From: Candidatus Poseidoniaceae archaeon
Lineage (GTDB): Archaea; Thermoplasmatota; Poseidoniia; Poseidoniales; Poseidoniaceae
Direction of reading: 5' to 3'
Assembly (NCBI GenBank): GCA_022425585.1
Contig: JAKMFF010000179.1
Span: forward strand, 1 to 6,111
Length of the DNA stretch: 6,111 nucleotides
The first letter of the stretch is position 1. Each line of letters opens with the position of its first letter. Below, in pieces: positions 1 to 6,032 of the stretch. Below the pieces are notes generated by a model. That model ran no database searches and had not been told where the DNA came from. It saw nothing but the letters and a program-made list of their open reading frames with translations. The translations under genes and the position numbers were made by a program.

Positions 1-1
1 A

Positions 2-607
2 CGAGAAAGAGCCACTGGCAGACGTCCATCAAACGAGGAAATAGACAGCGATAAAATAGAATCGGACAAATTGACTGGTCCATGGTATCCTGAAGCAGTC
101 GGAAAGCCACTATCCTTTGCCACAGAGCAGAGATTTGAATCAGTAAATGCTGGTGAAGAATCAGAAAATGATGTATATCGTGTCGCCGTTTTCATGTCAC
201 CACTTGACGTCCATGTCAATCGCTCTCCATGTGCGGGAGTAATTGAAAGAATGGAACATAGAACCGGACAAGGGCGTCGCCGAGGGCCGTTCTTACCAGC
301 TATGAAAAAGGAAAGTGAACACAATGAGCGAGTAAGAACCGTGATACTTGCTGAAGGGGGATATCGAGTTGAAGTTTGCCAGATATCGGGGGCATTAGCT
401 AGAACTATTGTGCCATGGACTGGAGTAGACGATGAGTTAAGAAGAGGTCAACGTTATGGAATGATACGGTTGGGTTCAAGGGTTGATCTTAGAGTTCCAG
501 CCAAATTGTTCACCCCAGTTGTAGAATCAGCCGAATCGAATAATCCAAAATATCCTAAAGGCCAATTTGTACAAGCAGGATCAAGTATTTTATTCAAAAC
601 TAAGTGA
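2..607 (+). CDS. Phosphatidylserine/archaetidylserine decarboxylase, pyruvoyl-dependent (5' end beyond window)
   Basis: This membrane-associated enzyme decarboxylates phosphatidylserine, or archaetidylserine in archaea, to the ethanolamine lipid. The motif FMSPLDVHVNR (codons 191-223) is the family core with its conserved His. QISGALARTIVPW and GMIRLGSRVDLRVP follow in the usual order. The Gly-Ser pair at 473-478 is the expected self-cleavage site: Ser would become the pyruvoyl group at the head of a 43-residue alpha chain. The frame is open to the left edge with no stop, and the family's membrane anchor and ADG-type motif (catalytic Asp) are not in the visible part. The gene therefore starts outside the window, and the TTG at 71 is most likely an internal Leu codon. 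A basic stretch, GQGRRRGPFLPAM, seems longer here than in typical short-form enzymes. The gene ends 9 nt before the next one, suggesting co-transcription. Family assignment is firm; the archaetidylserine substrate is inferred from the archaeal context. Confidence 0.9.
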   Translation, partial: RERATGRRPSNEEIDSDKIESDKLTGPWYPEAVGKPLSFATEQRFESVNAGEESENDVYRVAVFMSPLDVHVNRSPCAGVIERMEHRTGQGRRRGPFLPAMKKESEHNERVRTVILAEGGYRVEVCQISGALARTIVPWTGVDDELRRGQRYGMIRLGSRVDLRVPAKLFTPVVESAESNNPKYPKGQFVQAGSSILFKTK

Positions 608-613
608 TGTGAT
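604..613 (+). promoter_or_regulatory. Candidate ribosome-binding site, doubled GTGAT
   Basis: Two back-to-back GTGAT pentamers lie at 604-608 and 609-613, overlapping the stop codon of the decarboxylase gene and ending 8 and 3 nt before the ATG at 617. GGTGAT is complementary to the conserved 3' end of archaeal 16S rRNA. The first copy has the better spacing. The match is short, so this is a weak site supporting translation of the downstream gene from a shared transcript. Confidence 0.4.
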
Positions 614-616
614 TAA

Positions 617-1783
617 ATGGCCAATAATATTTCATTAACTTTAGTCGGGGGCAATCAGAAGCCTGCCAAAATACATCATTTGGTAAAAGCTCCTGCTAAT
701 ACACCTTGGGCGCTGGCAAAACAACAATCGTGGGACGCAAACCATCCAGCTACAGTCTATGTCACTCCCGAAACCCTACCAGATGGGACTCCTTGTAGTG
801 CTGTTACAGTTATTCTTAGAACCAAAGGTTGCCATTGGTGGTGGTCCAGTGGCTGTACTTTTTGTGGCTATTTCAATGATACAAGAGATGATGTTACCAA
901 TGAAAATCTACATGCTCAATGGGAGGCTGCTAAAGACCAGCATGACGGTTTTAAAGGCCAGCAAATGGTTAAAATATATACCTCTGGTTCTTTGTTAGAG
1001 GACCGAGAGATTCCCATTGAATTTCAAGAAACAGTTCTGAGGGATTGTCATGAAATGGATAAGGAATTGATCGTCGAAAGCCGTTGTGAGCAACTTACTG
1101 AAGATAAGCTGTCATGGGCTACTAAAATCAATCCATCATTTACAGTGGCAGTTGGACTTGAGGCTTATGATGATGAAGTATTACGCTTCCATGTCAACAA
1201 GGGATTTTCTACCAAGGCCTGGGATAAAGCGGTAGAAAACTTACGTAAATTCAACCTGCGAGTTAAGACCTATCTAATGTTTAAACCGCCATTTATGAAT
1301 GAAATCGATGCCCTTGAGCACGGAGTTAGGTGGATAAAAGATGTGGCTGCTAAAAGCGACGAGATCTCTGTTAATCCAATGAATATTCAGCGTGGGACAG
1401 TTATTGACCGTCTGCACAGAAACAATGAGTACCGACCACCATGGCTGTGGTCACTGGTTGAAATGATAAAACGGGCCCATCCAATAATTCACCCCGAAGG
1501 CGGAACCAACGGTTCAGAAGACCAAGTCTGCCGGCTAATCATTCATCCAACTGCTGGTGGGAAAATCCGTGGAGCCCACAATTGTGGAACTTGTGATAAT
1601 TTTGTTGTCGCAGCGATTGAACGCTATGCGGTGTCTGGAGATTTAAGAGAGTTTAACGGCTTATCATGCGAGTGTCAAGCGATTTGGCGGCAAGAATTAG
1701 CGTTGGAATCAGCCCTTCCACTGCCGTTAGGAATCTCAAGACCGCGTCGCGGTAATCGAATAGAGAATCTTCGTTCTCTATGA
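617..1783 (+). CDS. raSEA: Archaeosine biosynthesis radical SAM protein RaSEA
   Basis: RaSEA works with ArcS in making archaeosine at position 15 of archaeal tRNA. ArcS adds lysine to preQ0, and RaSEA uses S-adenosylmethionine radical chemistry to split the adduct and leave the formamidine. The N-terminal block leads into GCHWWWSSGCTFCGYFND, where Cys72, Cys80 and Cys83 form a C-x7-C-x2-C set. This differs from the textbook C-x3-C-x2-C of radical SAM enzymes but fits the Elp3/RaSEA type with a wider first gap. The radical SAM barrel runs to about residue 290, with KIYTSGSLLEDREIP and ESRCEQLTEDKL as typical strand motifs. The C-terminal part has HNCGTCD (Cys323, Cys326) and SCECQ (Cys351, Cys353), the Cys-rich end expected for this family. 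The protein ends in a basic tail after residue 370. ATG at 617 follows the upstream gene closely. An Elp3-like enzyme is the alternative, but the acetyltransferase domain is absent. Confidence 0.9.
   Translation: MANNISLTLVGGNQKPAKIHHLVKAPANTPWALAKQQSWDANHPATVYVTPETLPDGTPCSAVTVILRTKGCHWWWSSGCTFCGYFNDTRDDVTNENLHAQWEAAKDQHDGFKGQQMVKIYTSGSLLEDREIPIEFQETVLRDCHEMDKELIVESRCEQLTEDKLSWATKINPSFTVAVGLEAYDDEVLRFHVNKGFSTKAWDKAVENLRKFNLRVKTYLMFKPPFMNEIDALEHGVRWIKDVAAKSDEISVNPMNIQRGTVIDRLHRNNEYRPPWLWSLVEMIKRAHPIIHPEGGTNGSEDQVCRLIIHPTAGGKIRGAHNCGTCDNFVVAAIERYAVSGDLREFNGLSCECQAIWRQELALESALPLPLGISRPRRGNRIENLRSL
1741..1753 (+). other. Short GC-rich palindrome inside the 3' end of the RaSEA gene
   Basis: ACCGCG-T-CGCGGT reads as a perfect palindrome around one central base and could fold as a 5-bp stem with a GTC loop. 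It encodes part of the basic tail (Pro-Arg-Arg-Gly). It lies directly before the larger hairpin that spans the stop codon, sharing bases 1752-1753 with the outer part of that stem, so the two could be alternative or stacked structures. Confidence 0.5.
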
Positions 1784-1791
1784 TTACTTTT
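1752..1791 (+). terminator. Hairpin plus T-run across the RaSEA stop codon
   Basis: ATAGAGAA (1760-1767) pairs perfectly with TTCTCTAT (1774-1781) around a TCTTCG loop. The stem extends through GTAATC (1752-1757) with GATTAC (1782-1787), leaving a 2-nt bulge at 1758-1759, for 14 base pairs in all. TTTT follows at 1788-1791. The TGA stop at 1781-1783 lies within the right arm. Archaeal termination mainly needs the T-run, so the hairpin may act more in 3'-end stability than in termination. It marks the likely end of the decarboxylase-RaSEA transcript. Confidence 0.6.
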
Positions 1792-1808
1792 CACTGTTAA
1801 CCTAGTGA
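1791..1808 (+). other. Intergenic dyad TCACT...AGTGA
   Basis: TCACT (1791-1795) and AGTGA (1804-1808) are inverted copies flanking GTTAACCT, which contains the palindrome GTTAAC (1796-1801). It follows immediately after the T-run of the upstream hairpin. It lies about where an archaeal promoter and operator for the next operon would be. The nearest A/T-rich stretch, GTTTATC at 1811-1817, is only a poor TATA-box candidate. The function is not known. Confidence 0.3.
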
Positions 1809-1840
1809 ATGTTTATCACCACTCTGCCGGTGGCTTGGAA

Positions 1841-1857
1841 TGACCCCTACGGGGTCA
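1841..1857 (+). promoter_or_regulatory. Perfect inverted repeat just upstream of the membrane-protein operon
   Basis: TGACCCC (1841-1847) and GGGGTCA (1851-1857) are perfect inverted repeats separated by TAC, giving a 7-bp stem with a 3-nt loop. The element ends 14 nt before the ATG at 1872 and 2 nt before the ribosome-binding site. It could be a 5'-leader hairpin affecting access of ribosomes, or a site for a dimeric regulator. A weaker neighbouring dyad, CCAC/GTGG, lies at 1819-1833. The structure is directly visible; the role is inference. Confidence 0.45.
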
Positions 1858-1859
1858 AT

Positions 1860-1866
1860 GGGTGAG
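1860..1866 (+). promoter_or_regulatory. Ribosome-binding site GGGTGAG
   Basis: GGGTGAG contains GGTGA, complementary to the archaeal 16S rRNA 3' end, and leaves 5 nt to the ATG at 1872. It supports both this start codon and the reality of the small membrane-protein gene. Confidence 0.65.
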
Positions 1867-1871
1867 ATGAA

Positions 1872-2141
1872 ATGAATAATTCAATACTACCGGATGTAAC
1901 AGTTGGAACAGGCCAACCATCCATGGGACGAGTTGCGCTTACGCTGATGTTTGTTGGGGTGTTTGGATTATTTGCTTTATTTGCTAATGTATTTGGCTGG
2001 GATGCAATGCCTATCCTTGGGGACGTAGTACCATTTATCGGCAATCTTGGTGGTAGTGGAATTTGGTATTATCTAGTTGGAATCTTAGTCGGAATTGGAG
2101 TTATAGTTGCGACATTAATCGGCGAGGTAGTCGTTGAGTAA
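1872..2141 (+). CDS. Small two-helix membrane protein, unknown function
   Basis: I do not recognise this 89-residue protein. It has a short polar N-terminus (residues 1-18), a hydrophobic helix at about 20-43, a loop with GWDAMPILGDVVPFIGN, and a second helix at about 62-84 rich in Gly, Ile and Val. It ends in EVVVE. Both termini should face the same side of the membrane. The start has a good ribosome-binding site and the gene ends 13 nt before the start of the 719-residue membrane protein, so the two are probably co-translated from one mRNA. It could be a small accessory subunit of the downstream oxidase-like protein, as small one- or two-helix subunits are common in heme-copper oxidases. 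That is a guess from position and size, with no motif to support it. Confidence 0.8.
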   Translation: MNNSILPDVTVGTGQPSMGRVALTLMFVGVFGLFALFANVFGWDAMPILGDVVPFIGNLGGSGIWYYLVGILVGIGVIVATLIGEVVVE

Positions 2142-2154
2142 CGGGGGCTAAAAT

Positions 2155-4314
2155 ATGGAACCAATCTTTATTTCAGCAGCAATATTACTTACGGCTTTGT
2201 TGGTCGTATCTTACTATGTAACCAACGGTGTTGGAACAATGGGGGCGCCACTAAGGCAATTTGCCTTATTTTTGTTGGTCAAAGCGCCAGTAGGACTTGT
2301 GGATTTATTCAAGGATGAATCAGGAAGCGGCAGTAGAACCTGGATCAAATTCGGTACTGGATGGTTTATTCTTACCGTTATTTCTGGTTTTATCGCAATC
2401 TGGCATAATTATGACCCAACGGCTTTAGATTCACTAGCAAGTATTGGCTGGTCATACGATGATGGTTCAGCCTTAGCAGATTTCACCTCGGCTGTTATGT
2501 TAATATCTTTCACCTATCTCCTAATAGGTGGATGTTTGGTTGCTGTGGCCCGTACCGGCAATAATCGTCTGGCTAGTGAAGCAAGTGCCTCGATGGTTGC
2601 TGTACTATATACAGCAGCTCTTTCTTTTAATCTAATTTTAATTCCGATAATTTTCAGATTCGCCGACTTTGCTGATGAGCAAACCATCAGAGATTTGATT
2701 TCACTATTGGTAAATTACGTGGTTTCAAGCCTATTTTTCACTGCGCTGCTGATGAATGTATTAGCAACTTACTCCCAACGAGACGACGGAACCACCTCAG
2801 TAACCGCATGGTTCCTCATTATGGCAATAGTTGCAAAATTAATCGCTTCGATGTATCATGTACTTGGAGAAGCAACGGATAATACCCAAATGGTATGGAT
2901 GTCTGAACGGGTGCTTGAGAGTTGGATTCCTCTCGCCCTAATGTTTGGTTTAGCGTATCACGTAATACCTCACGCAGCAAAAGCCCCGATTTGGTCAGGT
3001 TCTTTGCTAAATGCAAATATGGTGTTACTATTCTTAACAGTGCCACCATTTTTCATGACTTCCGCAGATGCGGGGGAACTGCTACAAAATGTTGGAGCAT
3101 TATTGCTAACGTTTTCTCTGCTACCACTGTTTGCAGGGTCAGTCAATCTGCTAGCGACAGCCTCGGCTAATTCTAGTGGTGTACTAAAAAGCCCAGGAGC
3201 ATTATCGGCAACACTAGCAATGTTCTTATTGCCAATATTTGCCATAGGCAGTTATTTCACAGCAATGGATACTTTCACTGGAACCGATCAAATGCTAACA
3301 ATGTCGTCCACTATTGATGATGGCTTCATGTATACTGTTGGCGGATTGATGATGCTGTCTGCAATATTCTCATCTTACCCATTAGCAGCAGGCAACAAAT
3401 TAGCCGAACCATCAAGAGCGAATATGTCTGTGTGGTTTATGATGCTTGGAGGATTGACTGCGACAATTACTATGCTTATTGGCGACTTCACTGAACAAGC
3501 AGTACTAGATTCAGGAGTTGAAGACGTAGTTGCTTCAACATCAGGCTTTTATTTAGTCGCCGCAGCCATGTTTTACCTAGTTCCAATTTCAGTTATTCTA
3601 GCAACTTTGGTTTTGATTAGAACCAGCACCTCCTCACAGAAAATCACAGAGGTTGGCTCCAAAATTTCAGATGTTGCAACGTACACACTTGTCGAAGGAA
3701 CAAATACTACCATTCAGCAACTGTTAGGCAGGGGTGTCGGTGTAAACACAACATTAGTGGTTGGCGATTCAACCGAGGACGATGGTGGATCCACAGTCAT
3801 AGCCGTGTCTGCAACCTTGCACAACGACGAAGTCACCGAATTCCCTGAAGCAGAGGCGGTTGAGGAAGTAATCGAGGAAAGTAAAGGCCCTGCTAAGGAA
3901 TTGATGATGCTGGGCGATTATCTAAAGAATAGGGGCCAAACCGTATTCGAATTTTTCAAATCTATTGATTTAGATGATTCAGGTAGCATAGACGGCTTTG
4001 AATTCCAACAAGCTTTGGCAAACAGCGATGTGGGAGAACTCCCTCCTTGGGAAGTAGACAAGCTTGTTGCTGCTATTGATCTTGACAGCGATGGGAACAT
4101 CAATCTTCCTGAACTAGATATTGCATTAGCAAAGATCGCTGCGGCTTATGCTTCACCCGAGGCAGAAGCGGTAGAGTCACAGCCAAGTGACGAAATGTCA
4201 AAGTCTGATCTTGGTAAATTAAAGAAAGCAGAACTGGTCTCTATCGCCAAAGCAAAAGGCGTTGCAGAAACAGGAACGAAGGCCGATTTAATTGCAGCAA
4301 TTTTAGGCGAATGA
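2155..4314 (+). CDS. Heme-copper-oxidase-like 12-helix membrane protein without ligand histidines, with EF-hands and SAP/HeH-like tail
   Basis: An N-terminal helix (about 4-22) and a hydrophobic stretch (34-52) precede twelve predicted helices, near residues 66, 109, 145, 180, 215, 252, 283, 308, 348, 390, 423 and 464. Their order and local motifs resemble cbb3/NorB-type oxidase subunit I: F-T-S-A-V at 110-114 against H-T-N-A-V, Y-H-V-I-P after helix 6, PPFF at 297-300 against GPHH, and TVGGL after 390 against the HxHSGALGW helix. The low-spin heme, CuB and high-spin heme histidines are thus replaced at the sites I can align, so redox catalysis is unlikely. Residues 490-600 are soluble and partly acidic. 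Two canonical EF-hand loops follow, DLDDSGSIDGFE (605-616) and DLDSDGNINLPE (642-653). The tail at 686-719, with KLKKAELVSIAKAKGV and KADLIAAIL, resembles a SAP or HeH domain. With an oxidase topology this tail faces the cytoplasm. The oxidase relation rests on remembered family motifs; an unrelated 12-helix transporter is the alternative. G-rich sequence (2143-2147) precedes the ATG. Confidence 0.7.
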   Translation: MEPIFISAAILLTALLVVSYYVTNGVGTMGAPLRQFALFLLVKAPVGLVDLFKDESGSGSRTWIKFGTGWFILTVISGFIAIWHNYDPTALDSLASIGWSYDDGSALADFTSAVMLISFTYLLIGGCLVAVARTGNNRLASEASASMVAVLYTAALSFNLILIPIIFRFADFADEQTIRDLISLLVNYVVSSLFFTALLMNVLATYSQRDDGTTSVTAWFLIMAIVAKLIASMYHVLGEATDNTQMVWMSERVLESWIPLALMFGLAYHVIPHAAKAPIWSGSLLNANMVLLFLTVPPFFMTSADAGELLQNVGALLLTFSLLPLFAGSVNLLATASANSSGVLKSPGALSATLAMFLLPIFAIGSYFTAMDTFTGTDQMLTMSSTIDDGFMYTVGGLMMLSAIFSSYPLAAGNKLAEPSRANMSVWFMMLGGLTATITMLIGDFTEQAVLDSGVEDVVASTSGFYLVAAAMFYLVPISVILATLVLIRTSTSSQKITEVGSKISDVATYTLVEGTNTTIQQLLGRGVGVNTTLVVGDSTEDDGGSTVIAVSATLHNDEVTEFPEAEAVEEVIEESKGPAKELMMLGDYLKNRGQTVFEFFKSIDLDDSGSIDGFEFQQALANSDVGELPPWEVDKLVAAIDLDSDGNINLPELDIALAKIAAAYASPEAEAVESQPSDEMSKSDLGKLKKAELVSIAKAKGVAETGTKADLIAAILGE

Positions 4315-4327
4315 TTGGAGACTTCCT

Positions 4328-5608
4328 ATGAAAATTGGCTTAGTTGGCAAGCCTAATGTTGGTAAATCAACATTCTTCTCATCCGCAACACTTGCTAAAG
4401 TTGATATTGCAAATTATCCATTTTGTACTATCGAGCCTAATGTTGGTGTTGCATTTATTTCTGCAAGACTTGATTGCCCATGTAAAGAGTTACGGCAACG
4501 TTACGAGGACGATGGGCGTTTAGCACCTATTTCTCCTGATGACCCTCGCAAAGGCAGCATTTGCCAACCTCGCACAGGTGATTGCGTTGGTTTCAAGCGT
4601 TTAGTGCCCTGCTATTTGGTCGATGTAGCGGGATTAGTTCCTGGCGCCAGTGAAGGCAGAGGTCGAGGTAATGCTTTCCTTGCCGATTTGTCTAATTGTG
4701 ATGCACTTATCCAAGTGGTTGATGCTGCTGGTACTACAGATATTGAAGGCAATCCAAAGGGTGCTGAATTAGATCCAATCGCCGCCGCAAAATCGGTACA
4801 ACAAGAAATTGACTTCCTGTCAAAGGAATTAGATAATTGGATTTTAGGTCTACTTGAAGAGAGCTGGGCCCGTGGAGTAAGACGAGTACAGTCTGAAGGA
4901 GAAAAAGGCATTTTGAGCTTTTTACATGAGAAATTAACTGGACTTGGCTCTTCAATAACTCTAGTAACAAGAGGTTTTGAGTCATTCAAACAACAGAATA
5001 TCGATTCTAACCCGCCGTGGGATTGGAGCCGCGAGACTCTTGGTTCATTAGCGACCTGTCTTAGAAGTGAGTTATTCCCCATCCACATTGCAGCAAATAA
5101 GTCTGATATGTCACCTAAAGGAGTTATTGATGTTGTCCAGGCTAACGGAATAATAATTCCTTGTATGGCTGACATGGAGTTGGCATTGATGAGAGCATCT
5201 TCAGCAGGCATAATTGACTATCAATCAGGTAACTCTTCCTTTGAAATTATCCAGCAAGATAATTTGAACGCTAAACAGATTGAAGCTCTAGAAAAAATGA
5301 GCCAGAAATTAATGTCTAGTGGGAATACTGGAGTTTCTGACATAATCGATAAGGTATTATTCGATCAATTAGATCACATCGTAGTCTATCCAGTACAAGA
5401 TGAAGGTCAATGGACTGACGGCGATGGCAAAGTACTTCCTGATGCTTTTGTAGTGCCAGTTGGACTGGCTGCGAAGGAATTAGCATACATGGTTCATAGT
5501 GACTTAGGTGATGGCTTCATCAAAGGAGTAGATGGGCGTTCTCGTAGAGCTGTCGGTGCAGATTATGAGCTAAGCAACGGAGATGTGCTTAAGATTCATT
5601 CCAAATAA
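4328..5608 (+). CDS. YchF/Ygr210-type OBG-family GTPase with TGS domain
   Basis: A soluble P-loop NTPase of the Obg/YchF group, whose members associate with ribosomes and act in translation or stress responses. G1 is GKPNVGKS (residues 7-14), G3 is DVAG (99-102) within DVAGLVPGASEGRGRGNAFL, and G4 is NKSD (257-260). NKxD predicts GTP use, whereas bacterial YchF and human OLA1 have lost it and prefer ATP; this fits the archaeal/Ygr210 branch. A helical insert lies at about 150-230. The C-terminal TGS domain spans roughly 352-426 and includes VVYPV and the Arg-rich DGRSRRAVG loop. Several Cys residues in the insert after G2 (Cys50, Cys52, Cys79, Cys86, Cys95) resemble those I recall in archaeal relatives. 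GGAG at 4317-4320 stands 7 nt before the ATG, 13 nt after the previous gene. The length of 426 residues is normal or slightly long for this family. The cellular target cannot be told from sequence. Confidence 0.9.
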   Translation: MKIGLVGKPNVGKSTFFSSATLAKVDIANYPFCTIEPNVGVAFISARLDCPCKELRQRYEDDGRLAPISPDDPRKGSICQPRTGDCVGFKRLVPCYLVDVAGLVPGASEGRGRGNAFLADLSNCDALIQVVDAAGTTDIEGNPKGAELDPIAAAKSVQQEIDFLSKELDNWILGLLEESWARGVRRVQSEGEKGILSFLHEKLTGLGSSITLVTRGFESFKQQNIDSNPPWDWSRETLGSLATCLRSELFPIHIAANKSDMSPKGVIDVVQANGIIIPCMADMELALMRASSAGIIDYQSGNSSFEIIQQDNLNAKQIEALEKMSQKLMSSGNTGVSDIIDKVLFDQLDHIVVYPVQDEGQWTDGDGKVLPDAFVVPVGLAAKELAYMVHSDLGDGFIKGVDGRSRRAVGADYELSNGDVLKIHSK

Positions 5609-5995
5609 TCAGTGACCCTTTGGTGTTTCATAATTTGGTGTAAGCCTGGCTAGGTTACCAGCAAAGTGAGCACTTCGAATGAAAAACCAAACAGGAGCAA
5701 ATAATGTTAAGGCAATTAACACAATCAAGAAGTAAATACCCCAAGGGTCTACTGAACTGATAAACATGCCCCAGAGCGTCCAAAGAACTGGAATGTATAG
5801 GAACATACTGTATCTTCTAGCAACTAGAGATAATCTTGCATTGCGCAATTTTTCATTGTAGAGGTTCTCTATTTCTTCTTCTGAAGCCATTTTACGGTCT
5901 ACTCCACACCGAATACAAACTTGCGCACGAGGGCCATTTCCATGAATGAACTGGTCTCTAGAAAAAGTTCCCAAACAGAACCTGCATGTCGGCAT
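5609..5995 (-). CDS. Small zinc-ribbon protein with two membrane helices, unknown function
   Basis: A 128-residue protein that I cannot assign to a named family. Cys4-x2-Cys7 and Cys27-x2-Cys30 form a likely four-cysteine zinc ribbon at the very N-terminus. A charged helical stretch (about 36-60, with EEEIENLYNEKLRNARL) follows. Two hydrophobic helices lie at about 63-82 and 85-106, joined by a short SVDPWG turn, and a short polar tail ends in PKGH. Zinc ribbon and tail should lie on the same side, probably in the cytoplasm. The start ATG is preceded by GAGGGAG (6000-6006 on this strand) 4 nt upstream, and the next upstream gene on this strand ends 37 nt away, so the two may share a transcript. 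The stop codon directly abuts the stop of the convergent GTPase gene. Confidence 0.8.
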   Translation of the reverse strand: MPTCRFCLGTFSRDQFIHGNGPRAQVCIRCGVDRKMASEEEIENLYNEKLRNARLSLVARRYSMFLYIPVLWTLWGMFISSVDPWGIYFLIVLIALTLFAPVWFFIRSAHFAGNLARLTPNYETPKGH

Positions 5996-5999
5996 GTAA

Positions 6000-6006
6000 C
6001 TCCCTC
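6000..6006 (-). promoter_or_regulatory. Ribosome-binding site GAGGGAG on the minus strand
   Basis: Read on the minus strand, GAGGGAG ends 4 nt before the ATG at 5995. The purine-rich match to the anti-Shine-Dalgarno region fixes the start of the zinc-ribbon gene. A second ATG 13 nt upstream is out of frame. Confidence 0.5.
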
Positions 6007-6032
6007 ATGTTACCGCAAATGGTCTTGATTCT

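Noticed and set aside
71..73. TTG as start codon of the decarboxylase gene
   Set aside because: The frame is open upstream to the window edge with coding-like codons, and the family's N-terminal anchor and ADG motif are still missing, so the true start is outside.
759..998. Plus-strand 79-codon frame within the RaSEA gene
   Set aside because: It overlaps the cluster-binding region of RaSEA in another frame and shows no features of its own.
1811..1817. GTTTATC as TATA box for the membrane operon
   Set aside because: It is short, has no clear upstream purine-rich BRE element, and lies within other dyads. It is too weak to annotate as a promoter.
2970..3245. Minus-strand open frame of 91 codons inside the 719-residue gene
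   Set aside because: It is antisense to membrane helices 7-9, where codon bias leaves the opposite strand open. No motif is seen.
4612..5211. Minus-strand open frame of 199 codons inside the GTPase gene
   Set aside because: It lies wholly antisense to a gene with clear G1, G3, G4 and TGS motifs, its translation is Ser/Pro/Leu-rich without any domain, and it has no convincing ribosome-binding site. It is a shadow frame.
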